Origin: a virus
DNA length: 64,000 nt
Strand: one strand, 5' to 3'
IMG/VR virus record: IMGVR_UViG_3300042294_004068
Span: 1-64,000 of that record
Shown: in pieces, positions 6,368 to 15,139 of the stretch
Layout of the letters: every line of letters begins with the position of its first letter
How positions within the stretch are numbered: the first letter of the stretch is position 1
Notes under the pieces: model-generated
The model's input: the letters and a program-made list of their open reading frames with translations, nothing else
The model's database searches: none
Told to the model about the DNA's origin: nothing
Translations under genes and position numbers: made by a program

Positions 6368-8410
6368 GTGAGTATCGCTTTCTCTTTTTCACTATCAAAA
6401 GATTTCGTAGCAACATATAAAGAGAAGAAAGCGCCATTTGGTTATCGCGATGCTGGTGGAAACTCCGTTGGTGAAATTACATTCCTTCGCACTTACTCTC
6501 GTAAGAAAGAAGATGGAACTAAAGAGACTTGGGCTGAAGTCTGCGAGCGCGTAACCAACGGTACATACTCACTTCAAAAAGATTACGCAAAGTCTCAACG
6601 TCTTCCTTGGAACGATGCAAAGGCACAATCCTCTGCTAAAGAATTTTTTGATCGCCTATTCAACTTGAAGTGGACTCCACCAGGACGTGGACTTTGGGTT
6701 ATGGGTACAAGCATTGTCAACGTACAGAAGAACTCTGCTGCACTTCAAAACTGCGCATTTGTTTCTACTGCAGAGATGACAAAGAACAACCCAGCAAAAC
6801 CATTTGCATTTCTTATGGAAGCATCAATGCTTGGCGTTGGTGTTGGCTTTGACCAAGTAGGTGCAGACAAGGACTTCACTATTTATGAGCCACAAGGTGA
6901 AGAGGCTTACGTTATCCCTGACACTCGTGAAGGATGGCAGGAGTCAACCGTTGCACTTATTAACTCTTTCCTTAAGGAAGGACAGAAGGCTCTAGTTTTT
7001 GATTACTCAGAGATTCGTCCATACGGTGCACCTATTGCAACCTTTGGTGGAACAGCATCTGGTCCAGACCCACTCATCCTTCTTCACGATGTTATTCGCA
7101 AGATGTTCACTGGTCGTGCAGGTGGCAAGCTCACACGCACAGATATTGCAGATATTGGTAATTTGATTGGTCGTTGTGTAGTCTCGGGCAATGTTCGTAG
7201 AAGCGCAGAAATCCTCATTGGTGACATCAATGACGAAGACTTCCTCAACCTCAAAAATGCAGAGCGTTTCCCTGAGCGCAACTCATACGACCCAGAAAAT
7301 CCAGGGTGGGGTTGGATGTCAAACAACTCAGTCGCAGTTGAAGTTGGAACTGACTTCAACCCAATCATTGATGGAATTGTCCGCAATGGTGAGCCTGGCG
7401 TTATCTGGATGGATACGTCTCGTCAGTACGGAAGATTGGCAGACCCAATCAATAACAAAGACTGGCGAGTCGCAGGTTACAACCCTTGTGCAGAACAGTC
7501 TCTCGAATCATATGAAATGTGTACGCTCGTTGAAACTTACCTCAACCGTCACGACTCACTCGAAGACTACAAGCGAACACTCAAGTTTGCTTACCTCTAC
7601 GCCAAGACTGTAACTCTTCTCCCAACGCACTGGGAAGAGACAAACGCAATCATGCAGCGTAACCGTCGCATTGGTACATCTATGTCAGGTGTTGCAAACT
7701 TTGCAGATACAAAAGGTCTTCCAGTTCTACGTAAGTGGATGGACGAAGGCTATGCAGTTGTGAAGAAGTATGACGAGGTTTACTCAGAGTGGCTTGGAGT
7801 TCGTGAGTCAATTAAGACCACAACTGTTAAGCCATCAGGAACAGTGTCAATCCTTGCAGGTGAGTCACCAGGAGTTCACTGGACTCCAGGTGGAAAGTTC
7901 TTTAACCGTGCAATTCGTTTTGGTAACAACGACCCAATGCTTCCGTTGTTTAAGATGGCTAACTACACAGTTGAACCTGCATCAGAGTCACCAGAGACAA
8001 CATCAGTTGTTTACTTCCCAATCAAGTCAGATGCAGAGCGTGCAGAAAAAGACGTTACCATCTTTGAAAAGATGTCACTTGCTGCAATGGCTCAACACTG
8101 GTGGTCAGATAACTCTGTATCTGTCACAGTCTCATTTGATCCCGAGAAGGAAGGCGAGCATGTAGGCACAGTCCTTCACATGTACGACGGACAGCTCAAG
8201 ACTGTTTCATTCCTTCCATCAGGAAACTTTACTTACCCACAGATGCCTTACACACAAATCACCGAAGAAGAATACGAGGCTTCAGTTAACAAGATTTTCC
8301 CAATTGACTTCGATGGTGTTTACGCTGGACTTGCATCTGACGCAATCGGTGAGGCTTACTGCACCACAGATGCTTGCGAGATAAAACTAGTCGTGGAGAA
8401 CAACAAGTAA
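6368..8410 (+). CDS. nrdJ: Adenosylcobalamin-dependent (class II) ribonucleoside-triphosphate reductase
   Basis: It reduces ribonucleotides to deoxyribonucleotides using a thiyl radical made from adenosylcobalamin. The catalytic segment is NPCAEQ (Cys374, Glu376). Cys385 in YEMC is 11 residues later and pairs with Cys129 (QNCAF), matching C408, E410, C419 and C119 of the Lactobacillus leichmannii enzyme. The C-terminal shuttle pair is Cys665/Cys670. At 680 residues it fits the monomeric RTPR type. GTG start with an AGGAG SD. The following redoxin starts on its stop codon. The B12 requirement links it to the adenosyltransferase at 23486. Confidence 0.95.
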   Translation: MSIAFSFSLSKDFVATYKEKKAPFGYRDAGGNSVGEITFLRTYSRKKEDGTKETWAEVCERVTNGTYSLQKDYAKSQRLPWNDAKAQSSAKEFFDRLFNLKWTPPGRGLWVMGTSIVNVQKNSAALQNCAFVSTAEMTKNNPAKPFAFLMEASMLGVGVGFDQVGADKDFTIYEPQGEEAYVIPDTREGWQESTVALINSFLKEGQKALVFDYSEIRPYGAPIATFGGTASGPDPLILLHDVIRKMFTGRAGGKLTRTDIADIGNLIGRCVVSGNVRRSAEILIGDINDEDFLNLKNAERFPERNSYDPENPGWGWMSNNSVAVEVGTDFNPIIDGIVRNGEPGVIWMDTSRQYGRLADPINNKDWRVAGYNPCAEQSLESYEMCTLVETYLNRHDSLEDYKRTLKFAYLYAKTVTLLPTHWEETNAIMQRNRRIGTSMSGVANFADTKGLPVLRKWMDEGYAVVKKYDEVYSEWLGVRESIKTTTVKPSGTVSILAGESPGVHWTPGGKFFNRAIRFGNNDPMLPLFKMANYTVEPASESPETTSVVYFPIKSDAERAEKDVTIFEKMSLAAMAQHWWSDNSVSVTVSFDPEKEGEHVGTVLHMYDGQLKTVSFLPSGNFTYPQMPYTQITEEEYEASVNKIFPIDFDGVYAGLASDAIGEAYCTTDACEIKLVVENNK

Positions 8411-8634
8411 TGAGTCAAGTAGTTATTTACACAATGCCTAATTGTGTCCAGTGCAATGCAACCAAAAAGTATTGCGATGATAAGAACATCGAGTACACAA
8501 CCGTTGACATTAGTACTGACCCAAGTGCTTACAACCTTGTCTCCTCTTTAGGCTACAAGCAAGCACCTGTCGTTATAGCGGGGGATAGCCACTGGGCTGG
8601 CTTTAGACCAGATATGCTTGCGACCCTCCACTAA
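8410..8634 (+). CDS. nrdH: NrdH-type glutaredoxin-like protein
   Basis: A 74-residue thioredoxin-fold redoxin with the active site CVQC near residue 12 and the cis-Pro segment QAPVV near residue 55. The C-terminal WAGFRPDML is characteristic of NrdH. It would deliver electrons to the ribonucleotide reductase. Its ATG overlaps the nrdJ stop (TAATG), giving stoichiometric coupling. Confidence 0.9.
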   Translation: MSQVVIYTMPNCVQCNATKKYCDDKNIEYTTVDISTDPSAYNLVSSLGYKQAPVVIAGDSHWAGFRPDMLATLH

Positions 8635-8644
8635 AGGACAGACA

Positions 8645-8818
8645 ATGGCAACCTACGAGTACAAGTGCAAAAATGAGCATCTTCAAGAGGTTCGTCGTCC
8701 CATGACAGCCCCTGAAGAGGATGTCGTTTGCGATACATGCTCTGAGCCTATGAGTAAGATATACCACCCAGCTCCGACAATTTTTAAAGGTTCTGGGTTC
8801 TACTCAACTAGGAAATAG
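8645..8818 (+). CDS. FmdB-like zinc-ribbon protein (57 aa)
   Basis: The N-terminal ATYEYKCKNEH and a CDTC pair near residue 37 match the FmdB or putative-regulatory-protein zinc ribbon. The ATG at 8645 follows an AAAGGA SD; an upstream in-frame start overlapping nrdH is less likely. The role of FmdB ribbons in phages is unknown. Confidence 0.75.
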   Translation: MATYEYKCKNEHLQEVRRPMTAPEEDVVCDTCSEPMSKIYHPAPTIFKGSGFYSTRK

Positions 8819-8832
8819 AATTAATGTTGGGC

Positions 8833-8858
8833 GAGCCTATTGACGTGCCAGTAGGCTC
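8833..8858. terminator. Possible hairpin between operons
   Basis: GAGCCTA (8833-8839) pairs with TAGGCTC (8852-8858). It lies just after the FmdB-like gene. The following sequence is C-rich rather than a clean T-tract, so termination is only possible. Confidence 0.3.
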
Positions 8859-8888
8859 CCCTTCATACTTGGCTCAAAGGGGGTAATA

Positions 8889-9053
8889 ATGTTATTTACA
8901 CAAGGTGACGTTGTTGCGATTATTATTGCGTTATTAGGATGTTTAACAGTAATGGGGCTATTCTGGAGACAGAATGTTGCACTACAAAAACAAAACATTA
9001 GGCTCAGAAAGCGTATTGTTGAGTTAGAAGCAAAATCTACTCGTAGTAGATAA
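8889..9053 (+). CDS. 54-aa single-pass membrane protein
   Basis: An N-terminal transmembrane helix (about residues 7-26) is followed by a basic, coiled-coil-like tail. A strong SD (AAAGGGGG) lies six bases before the ATG. No family is recognised; the topology resembles small phage membrane or spanin-like proteins. Confidence 0.6.
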   Translation: MLFTQGDVVAIIIALLGCLTVMGLFWRQNVALQKQNIRLRKRIVELEAKSTRSR

Positions 9054-9093
9054 AATGCTATGATTGAATACCAAAGCATAAGGAAGGACAAAG

Positions 9094-9348
9094 ATGGCAA
9101 TTCAAGTACCGCACTTCGATGACCCGAAGGAAAAGATTGCATGGATTCGTGCAAAGACAGTAGAGCTTTCTGTAAATAGCGATAACCCTGCTATTGAAGA
9201 AGACCGTGCATCTCTTGATGCTGTTTATAAGGCAGCACTTGAAGAGGCTGATCTTGCAGAGTGGACACCTACTGAAGCTCAGCGTCATCCAGAGGTTGAC
9301 CCATTTGTTGAAGAAGTTCTTGCTCCACCAACTGAACCAACAGAATAG
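9094..9348 (+). CDS. Hypothetical protein (84 aa)
   Basis: Unrecognised acidic protein, helical with a Pro/Glu-rich C-terminus. An AAGGAAGGA SD precedes its ATG. The next gene begins on the base after its stop. Confidence 0.65.
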   Translation: MAIQVPHFDDPKEKIAWIRAKTVELSVNSDNPAIEEDRASLDAVYKAALEEADLAEWTPTEAQRHPEVDPFVEEVLAPPTEPTE

Positions 9349-9849
9349 TTGGAACGCTTAAAAGAATTCTTAGAAACAGACCTTGTGAATCTTTCACAGG
9401 GTCTTGTTTCTATTTCTAGAGCAACAACTCATGACTCTGCAAAAGTAAAAGAAGTTTATGATAGAAACGCTCATCTTATTGAGCCTTATCGTTTAGCTCC
9501 TGAAGAAGGTGCTGTTCTTAAAGTTTTTAACATCTTCTGGCAATTTCATGTTTGTGGTCAGATAGTTCTTCAAATTAAAGACAACAAGGGAGTTATTAGT
9601 TATTGGGTTGATTCCCAACTATCTAATAGGAACATCGCCACTAACGCTGTAATCCTTTTGAAAGAGTATGCATTTGATGTACTTAATCTTTCATCTTTAG
9701 AAGCCTACATTCTTTCAATAAACGAACGAAGTATTCGAGTTATTGAAAAGTCAGGCTTCTACAAAACAGAATCAGTTTACAAAGCCAACACCCCAGCAAA
9801 CTCCTCGGTTTTACATTTAATCTATAAAACACAGCCAGAAGACTTGTAA
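9349..9849 (+). CDS. GNAT-family N-acetyltransferase
   Basis: A 166-residue protein with the GNAT layout. Central strands around ISYWVDSQLSNRNIATNAV correspond to the region before the acetyl-CoA site. SINERSIRVIEKSGFYK near residue 125 is the typical RimJ-like N-x-x-S-x-x-x-x-E-K-x-GF motif. The substrate is unknown. The start is a TTG immediately after the upstream stop, suggesting coupled translation. Confidence 0.7.
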   Translation: MERLKEFLETDLVNLSQGLVSISRATTHDSAKVKEVYDRNAHLIEPYRLAPEEGAVLKVFNIFWQFHVCGQIVLQIKDNKGVISYWVDSQLSNRNIATNAVILLKEYAFDVLNLSSLEAYILSINERSIRVIEKSGFYKTESVYKANTPANSSVLHLIYKTQPEDL

Positions 9850-9859
9850 TAATGAAATT

Positions 9860-9880
9860 AGGGATTCTCCCTGTTTTGTT
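9860..9880 (+). terminator. Short stem-loop with T-rich tail
   Basis: AGGGA pairs with TCCCT across a three-base loop, followed by GTTTTGTT. It lies between the acetyltransferase and the first M23 gene. The stem is short. Confidence 0.4.
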
Positions 9881-9895
9881 AGTGTAAGGAACAAA

Positions 9896-10552
9896 TTGGC
9901 AAAAACTCAATACCCAATTGATGGGAAAAAAGGCAAGGCTTGGAAAATTACGAGCCCTTTCGGATGGAGAATACATCCAATCGAAAAAACAAAAAAGCAT
10001 CATAATGGCGATGACATTTGGGGATCTAACCCAAAGATATATTGCGAAGCATGGCATGACGGAACTGTTGTCTATGCAGGTACTTCAAAGTTAAAAAACC
10101 CTGACGGCTCTATTGGTGGAGTTGGTTATTATGTAGACCTTCGTAGCAAGATTGATGGTAAGTGGTACGTCGCTCGCTACGGTCACATGGTCGAAGGTTC
10201 ACTAAAAGTTAAGACTGGTCAGAAGGTTGAAGCTGGAACAATTCTTGGCATCATGGGAAACACAGGAGCTTCTGCTGGAAGACACCTTCACTTTGAAATT
10301 GTTGAAGGTAAAGTCCACCGCTGGGATTTAAACGGTAAAGGTTTTGTTAGCCCGATTGCTTTTGTTGAAGCAGTTATGTCTTTTGAAAAGTTAAAAACCT
10401 CTGCGCAAGAAACTACACCTGACACTGGTGCTGTTGACACTACACCTCCTAGCTTTGATGTAAGTAGTTTAGAAGCAAAAAAGAAACCAAAAGGAAAACT
10501 AGTAAACCCTGTACCTTCCTTTAATTCAAAGCCTAAAAAGAAAAAGCCTTAA
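9896..10552 (+). CDS. M23-family peptidase
   Basis: A 218-residue LytM/M23 zinc metallopeptidase that cuts peptide cross-links in peptidoglycan. Zinc ligands are visible in HHNGDDI (about residue 37) and HLHFE (about residue 128). No signal peptide is present, so it is a cytosolic lysin or virion-associated enzyme. The C-terminal 60 residues are low-complexity, Pro/Lys-rich. TTG start with an AAGGAA SD. It is a paralogue of the next gene. Confidence 0.85.
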   Translation: MAKTQYPIDGKKGKAWKITSPFGWRIHPIEKTKKHHNGDDIWGSNPKIYCEAWHDGTVVYAGTSKLKNPDGSIGGVGYYVDLRSKIDGKWYVARYGHMVEGSLKVKTGQKVEAGTILGIMGNTGASAGRHLHFEIVEGKVHRWDLNGKGFVSPIAFVEAVMSFEKLKTSAQETTPDTGAVDTTPPSFDVSSLEAKKKPKGKLVNPVPSFNSKPKKKKP

Positions 10553-10576
10553 AAGAACTGGTGTTCTAACTTAAAG

Positions 10577-10635
10577 TCGCATCTTTCTAGTTGACTTAGT
10601 ATTTTTATACAATTTTTAACTAGAAAGATGCACTT
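10577..10635. promoter_or_regulatory. Long inverted repeat before the M23-LysM gene
   Basis: GCATCTTTCTAGTT is perfectly inverted as AACTAGAAAGATGC, with further pairing outside (AAAGT and ACTTT) broken by one bulge. The AT-rich loop holds -10-like sequence. It ends two bases before the ATG at 10638. It could be an operator or an mRNA hairpin that blocks initiation. Confidence 0.6.
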
Positions 10636-10637
10636 TA

Positions 10638-11420
10638 ATGGCTAAGTCACAATTTCCAATTGATGGTGTTCCAGGTAAAGACTGGAAGGTAACCAGCCAC
10701 ATGGGTTGGCGTGTTCACCCTGTCAAAAAGCAGCGCAAACACCACAACGGCACAGACATCGTTGGTAAGGGTGGAAAGACCTACATCGAAGCATGTTTTG
10801 ATGGCAAGGTCACTTATGCAGGTCCATCTCAAACTAAGATGGACAACGGAGAGCCAAGCGGTTTTGGCTACTATGTAAAAATTACCAGCCAAGTAAATGG
10901 ACAGTGGTATAGCCATTTGTATGCCCATCTTGAGAAAAACTCACTTCAAGTTAAGACAGGGCAGAAGGTGACTGCTGGAACTGTACTGGGTGTCATGGGC
11001 ACTAGTGGCATGAGCACTGGTGTACATTTGCACCTCGAGGTATGGAAAGGAAAAACGCACGGATGGTCAGACGATGGATCAGGATTTTTGGAGCCAACGG
11101 AGTTCATCAAGAGTGTAATTGCAAGCGAGAAGGTAGCTGCAACTGCACAGTTACCGACTCCAGAGGATGTAGTTGTGCCGCTAGCTCCGACCAACGAGAA
11201 AGCTCCCGTCACGAAAGCATCACCCTCTGCGGATGTGAAAGCAAAGCCATCCTCCACACCTGCTCCTGCGGCAACTGCTAAGGTTCATAAGGTTGTATCT
11301 GGAGACACTCTTACCAGAATTGCTGCTTCCTACAAGACAACAATTGCTGTTCTTGTGAAGCTTAATGGTATAAAAGACCCAAACAAAATCAACGTTGGTC
11401 AAACAATTAAACTCCCTTGA
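10638..11420 (+). CDS. M23 peptidase with C-terminal LysM domain
   Basis: A peptidoglycan endopeptidase of 260 residues. The M23 domain (about 1-155) carries HHNGTDI and HLHLE zinc motifs. A Pro/Ala/Lys linker follows (about 170-212). The LysM repeat (about 213-259) has [16 protein letters not shown] and ends [10 protein letters not shown]. LysM binds N-acetylglucosamine chains. It is a paralogue of the preceding gene with an added wall-binding domain. No signal peptide. No clear SD; the start lies at the edge of a large inverted repeat. Confidence 0.9.
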   Translation: MAKSQFPIDGVPGKDWKVTSHMGWRVHPVKKQRKHHNGTDIVGKGGKTYIEACFDGKVTYAGPSQTKMDNGEPSGFGYYVKITSQVNGQWYSHLYAHLEKNSLQVKTGQKVTAGTVLGVMGTSGMSTGVHLHLEVWKGKTHGWSDDGSGFLEPTEFIKSVIASEKVAATAQLPTPEDVVVPLAPTNEKAPVTKASPSADVKAKPSSTPAPAATAKVHKVVSGDTLTRIAASYKTTIAVLVKLNGIKDPNKINVGQTIKLP

Positions 11421-11445
11421 CACCTTAAGGTCTAGCACATAGACT
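11417..11445 (+). promoter_or_regulatory. Canonical sigma-70-like promoter
   Basis: TTGACA (11417-11422), a spacer of exactly 17 bases, then TAGACT (11440-11445). The -35 overlaps the stop codon of the M23-LysM gene. Transcription should start near 11452 and read the 59-aa gene. Confidence 0.7.
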
Positions 11446-11485
11446 GCAGGTAAAAGAAACAATAACGACAGGAAGACAAAACGAC

Positions 11486-11665
11486 ATGTCATTAGCTCTC
11501 ACATGCGACGGACCCAGCTGTACTGCATCCGTTCCCAATACTTACGCCAATAAAGCAGCATGGGTTCTTATCTCCCATAAAAATGCAGACAAACATTTTT
11601 GTTCATGGAACTGCACTATTGCTTTTGTAACAGAAGTAGATGTCCTAGACGGTTTTAGCGATTAG
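11486..11665 (+). CDS. 59-aa Cys-rich protein
   Basis: A short protein with CDGPSC near residue 7 and CSWNC near residue 44, a four-Cys arrangement suggesting zinc binding. An AGGAAG SD precedes the ATG, and a canonical promoter lies 40 bases upstream. It sits just before the halogenase operon but has its own promoter. Confidence 0.65.
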   Translation: MSLALTCDGPSCTASVPNTYANKAAWVLISHKNADKHFCSWNCTIAFVTEVDVLDGFSD

Positions 11666-11670
11666 TAGGG

Positions 11671-11676
11671 TAGGCT
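11671..11676 (+). promoter_or_regulatory. -10 box of leaderless promoter for the halogenase operon
   Basis: TAGGCT ends exactly six bases before the ATG at 11683, with no SD. The same TAGGCT hexamer serves as the -10 of the nrdJ promoter. Confidence 0.45.
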
Positions 11677-11682
11677 TTCAAT

Positions 11683-12387
11683 ATGGGAAGAAAGTTAATC
11701 AAATTCGGTAAAAGCCACGACTACCCAGACACTCCTATTCCTATTAGGAATGTCGTACCTGACTGGTATAAAAAGTCTCCCCGTTTTATTGATGGTAAAG
11801 AGGCAAGTTACATCAATACAGAAAAAGGGTTACGCCCCAACATTGGCATGAAGATGTGCGTTCCTTTTTTTGATTCAATGATTTCTGGCTATACCGCCAC
11901 ACTTTGGCAAGATGTTCTTGTAACTAGACGTCCTGATGGTTTAAAAACCGAGTGGATAGTTGAACCAATTCCTATGATAGAAAGAAGCGTTCATGGAATG
12001 GAATTGCTGCCAATTCCAGCAGGTCATCATCATACTCAATATGCATGGGTAACACCTTTCTCAATTCAAACTCCACCAGGTTATAGCGTTTTGATTACTC
12101 ATCCATTTAATAGATTTGATTTGCCGTTTACTACTCTTACAGGTATTCATGATTCGGATGCGATTATGCCTCATGGTCATCTTCCGTTTTACATCAAAGA
12201 CAACTTTGAAGGAGTCATTCCTGCTGGAACTCCTATCTACCAAATTTTCCCATTTAAACGTGACAACTGGGACTCAGAGTTTGACCCTTCTTTAGCCGAT
12301 AAAGCAGACAAACGTATGTGGCAAGGTATGACCAAATTGTTTGGTCATTACAAACAAAACGTATGGAAGAAGAAGGAGTACAACTAA
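11683..12387 (+). CDS. Uncharacterised protein, halogenase-operon family member 1 (234 aa)
   Basis: Unrecognised function. Landmarks are VVPDWYKKSP near residue 23, CVPFFDSMISGY near residue 59, TPPGYSVLITHPFNR near residue 130, and IPAGTPIYQIFPFKRD near residue 190. It is clearly paralogous to the 24328-25056 protein; both end in KKEYN. It is distantly like the 21406-22176 protein. The beta-rich pattern would suit a cupin-like or binding fold. It is first in the operon and its stop overlaps the halogenase start (TAATG), so a partner or substrate-linked role is plausible. Confidence 0.75.
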   Translation: MGRKLIKFGKSHDYPDTPIPIRNVVPDWYKKSPRFIDGKEASYINTEKGLRPNIGMKMCVPFFDSMISGYTATLWQDVLVTRRPDGLKTEWIVEPIPMIERSVHGMELLPIPAGHHHTQYAWVTPFSIQTPPGYSVLITHPFNRFDLPFTTLTGIHDSDAIMPHGHLPFYIKDNFEGVIPAGTPIYQIFPFKRDNWDSEFDPSLADKADKRMWQGMTKLFGHYKQNVWKKKEYN

Positions 12388-13952
12388 TGGACCTTCGAGA
12401 TATAAAAGATGTCACTATTTTAGGTGGAGGGACCGCAGGATGGCTTGTTGCTCTCTATGCAAAAACGGTTCTTCCGACAAAAAAAGTAACTCTTATTGAG
12501 TCAGACAAGATTGGCATTCTTGGTGCAGGAGAAGGTTCAACTCCTCAGTTAATTTCATTTTTAGATGTACTTCAAATTCCTATTTCAAAACTTATTCAAG
12601 AAGCAGACGTAACTATAAAAAATGGAATCAAGTTTACAAATTGGAATAATGGTGGAAAGTCAGATTGGTTCTACCACCCATTTGTAGGGTACGGCAACTG
12701 TGCAGCTAGTAACGTATCTCTTGAGAGATATGTTTCAGGAACACCAACAATTTTTGCGGAAGCTGCAAAGTTAAAAGAGTCACAAGATGAGTGGTGTTTT
12801 ATAACTCGCTTATGTGAGCAAAATAAAGTTTCTTTTAAAACAATTCAAAATCAAATGTATTCAGCAGAAGATCCTGTTCTTCAATTTGAAAAAATGGGAT
12901 CTTTTTCTTTACATTTTGATGCTAGGAAGCTGGCAAAAACTTTATCCGAAATTGGTCAAGACAGAGGGATTATTCACGTTGAAGGGGTTGTAGAGGACTA
13001 CACAACTGATGATGAAGGCTATGTAACAACTTTAAAGTTGGAAAATGGAGAGTCTATAAAGACAGACTTTATTTTTGACTGCAGTGGCTTTAAGTCTTTT
13101 TTTAGCAAGAAGTTTAATACTAAGTGGATATCTGCAAAACAACATTTAACAGTTAATGCTGCTATGCCATTTTTTATTGATATGGATTCAGAAATTCCTC
13201 CGTACACAGAAGCTGTTGCAATGAAATACGGTTGGATGTGGATGATTCCTTTGCAGTCTCGCTACGGATGTGGCTATGTCTTCAACAGCGACATGATTGA
13301 TGACGAGCAAGCAAAAGAAGAAATTATTGAGTTCCTTGGCTATGACCCAGAGTGGCCTAGAGAGAAATCATTCTCATGGGAGCCAGGTTATTTAGAAGAG
13401 CCTTGGAAGAAGAATGTCTATACTGCAGGTCTTTCAGCAGGGTTCGTTGAGCCATTAGAAGCAACTTCTATTTGGACAACTATCATTGACTGGACTAGTG
13501 CAATTCTTGGTAACACCGAACTTATGTATATCAAAGACCAAGGTGTTATCGATGATTTCAATGCTTCGTGGCGTAAAAATCAGGAAGAAGTTATTGGATT
13601 TATTTACGCTCACTACATGAGTGGTAGGACTGATACAGAGTTCTGGAAGCACTACACATACGAGAATGCTCCAGCAAAAGCCAAGCAATACTTAGACATT
13701 AACAACAAGCGAGCTTTTATTGTTAATGACTTTATTGACCACGCATTCTTTGAAATTGATTCATGGTCTTATATTTTGCTTGGCATTAAAAATCAAAAGT
13801 TTATCGATAACCATAAACTCTTTGAGTTTTACAACTTTACTAGAACTTTTATGGAACAAAGATATATTAGTTTTAAAAAGTTAATTCAAACCGTTGCAGA
13901 TTTTGAAGCAGTCAGTCATAAAGAGTTCCTAGAGAGAATGAAAGAACAGTAA
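12387..13952 (+). CDS. Flavin-dependent (tryptophan-type) halogenase
   Basis: These enzymes use FADH2, O2 and halide to make HOCl/HOBr (or HOI) that halogenates an electron-rich substrate. The 521-residue protein has the FAD motif GGGTAGW (13-19) and GAGEGSTP (46-53). TIKNGIKF carries Lys78, aligned with catalytic Lys79 of PrnA/RebH. The diagnostic WMWMIP lies at 283-288, and EPLEATS carries Glu358, aligned with Glu346. All catalytic features appear intact. No flavin reductase is seen nearby, so host FADH2 is presumably used. The start at 12387 is coupled to the preceding stop. The substrate is unknown. Confidence 0.93.
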   Translation: MDLRDIKDVTILGGGTAGWLVALYAKTVLPTKKVTLIESDKIGILGAGEGSTPQLISFLDVLQIPISKLIQEADVTIKNGIKFTNWNNGGKSDWFYHPFVGYGNCAASNVSLERYVSGTPTIFAEAAKLKESQDEWCFITRLCEQNKVSFKTIQNQMYSAEDPVLQFEKMGSFSLHFDARKLAKTLSEIGQDRGIIHVEGVVEDYTTDDEGYVTTLKLENGESIKTDFIFDCSGFKSFFSKKFNTKWISAKQHLTVNAAMPFFIDMDSEIPPYTEAVAMKYGWMWMIPLQSRYGCGYVFNSDMIDDEQAKEEIIEFLGYDPEWPREKSFSWEPGYLEEPWKKNVYTAGLSAGFVEPLEATSIWTTIIDWTSAILGNTELMYIKDQGVIDDFNASWRKNQEEVIGFIYAHYMSGRTDTEFWKHYTYENAPAKAKQYLDINNKRAFIVNDFIDHAFFEIDSWSYILLGIKNQKFIDNHKLFEFYNFTRTFMEQRYISFKKLIQTVADFEAVSHKEFLERMKEQ

Positions 13953-14893
13953 TGGATTTTTCCAAGTTTCCATACGTTAGAGACTTAGGCGGACATATTA
14001 TCGATGTTCGTCGATTAATTGACCCTAACGAAAAAAAGTGGGGCGCGACTAATCTTTCTATTGGAAACTATAAAAATAAGTATGTTGGAGCTTTACGCTC
14101 TAGCAACTATGTCATTCTTGACAATGGGACTTACCATGTCACTGAAGGCAACCTAATAACCTCAAAGATTTATTGGGGAGAGTTCAACAAAGAGTTCAAA
14201 CTAGAAAAGCTAAGACTAATTGACACCTCAATTGCTGGAGATTTTAAACGAGGGCTCGAGGACCCAAAGGTTTTCTACCGCGATGGTGCATGGCACTTAA
14301 CCTGCGTAGTAATGGATAAAGGAGACTTTCCTTATGCACGAATGGCTATTGCTAGGCTAGACGCCAAATGTACTAAGTTTGTTGACTTTAAGATTTTTGC
14401 AGGTATGGATACCCAGCGTCCAGAAAAAAACTGGATGACTACATATGATAAAAATCCTTATTTTGATTTTATCTATGGACCAAACTCCACAGTTCAAAAC
14501 AACATGTTGACTTCGCTATTTTCAGATATAAAGCAGCTGTCTCAACTAAGAGGCAATACAAACTTGCTACTCCTTGAAGACGGGACCTACCTTGGGGTTA
14601 TGCACAGAACTTTTATTAAAAACGAGGCTAAGTGGGCCCCCGAAAGGTTTAGCACTCAAAACGCTGCAGTCCGAAACTACATCCACTACTTTGTAAGGTT
14701 TGACTCCAAAGGCAGTATTTTAGAGATTTCAAAAGGCTTCCAGTTCTTCAAATCTGGAATTGAATTTGCAGCAGGATTGGTAGCCCATAAAGATAACTTC
14801 CTAATAAGTTTTGGAAGAGATGATGTATCTAGTCATATTGCTGTTATGCCAAAAGAGCTAGTTTTAAAATCACTCATTCCAATCGAGTATTAG
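13952..14893 (+). CDS. GH130-like five-bladed beta-propeller protein
   Basis: A 313-residue protein with GLEDPKVFYRDGAWHL near residue 103, DGTYLGVMHRTF near residue 210 and IEFAAGLVAHKDNFLISFG near residue 270. These resemble the repeating LEDPR and EFAAGL signatures of GH130 mannoside phosphorylases and related sugar-acting propellers. Activity cannot be confirmed; it could be a glycoside phosphorylase, hydrolase or transferase. It is coupled to the halogenase by a TAATG overlap, so it may act on the same (perhaps glycosylated) substrate. Confidence 0.6.
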   Translation: MDFSKFPYVRDLGGHIIDVRRLIDPNEKKWGATNLSIGNYKNKYVGALRSSNYVILDNGTYHVTEGNLITSKIYWGEFNKEFKLEKLRLIDTSIAGDFKRGLEDPKVFYRDGAWHLTCVVMDKGDFPYARMAIARLDAKCTKFVDFKIFAGMDTQRPEKNWMTTYDKNPYFDFIYGPNSTVQNNMLTSLFSDIKQLSQLRGNTNLLLLEDGTYLGVMHRTFIKNEAKWAPERFSTQNAAVRNYIHYFVRFDSKGSILEISKGFQFFKSGIEFAAGLVAHKDNFLISFGRDDVSSHIAVMPKELVLKSLIPIEY

Positions 14894-14896
14894 AAT
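14891..14896 (+). promoter_or_regulatory. -10 box of leaderless promoter
   Basis: TAGAAT, overlapping the stop of the GH130-like gene, ends six bases before the ATG at 14903. No SD is present. Confidence 0.5.
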
Positions 14897-14902
14897 CGTT
14901 GT

Positions 14903-15139
14903 ATGACCCTGCTAGGTTCTGGCACTCAAAGCCAAGAAGACACTCGCGTCCTATTTGAGGAAGGCGATCACGAGCGGTACGCCCACTACGCCCCAAAAGA
15001 TGAAATTATGGAGGCGCTAGTTAATGGCACACCGATTATGGCTTTATGCGGAAAGATTTGGGTACCATCCCGAGACCCAAAAAAGTTTCCTGTTTGCCCC
15101 ATGTGCAAAGAGATTTTTGAGCATATGAGCCATGAGTGA
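14903..15139 (+). CDS. DUF3039-family protein (78 aa)
   Basis: The core HERYAHYAPKDEIMEALVNG, then ALCGKIWVPSRDPKKFPVC and CKEI match DUF3039, a small zinc-binding family largely confined to Actinobacteria. This is one of the best host markers in the window. The function is unknown. Its stop overlaps the next start by eight bases. Confidence 0.85.
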   Translation: MTLLGSGTQSQEDTRVLFEEGDHERYAHYAPKDEIMEALVNGTPIMALCGKIWVPSRDPKKFPVCPMCKEIFEHMSHE

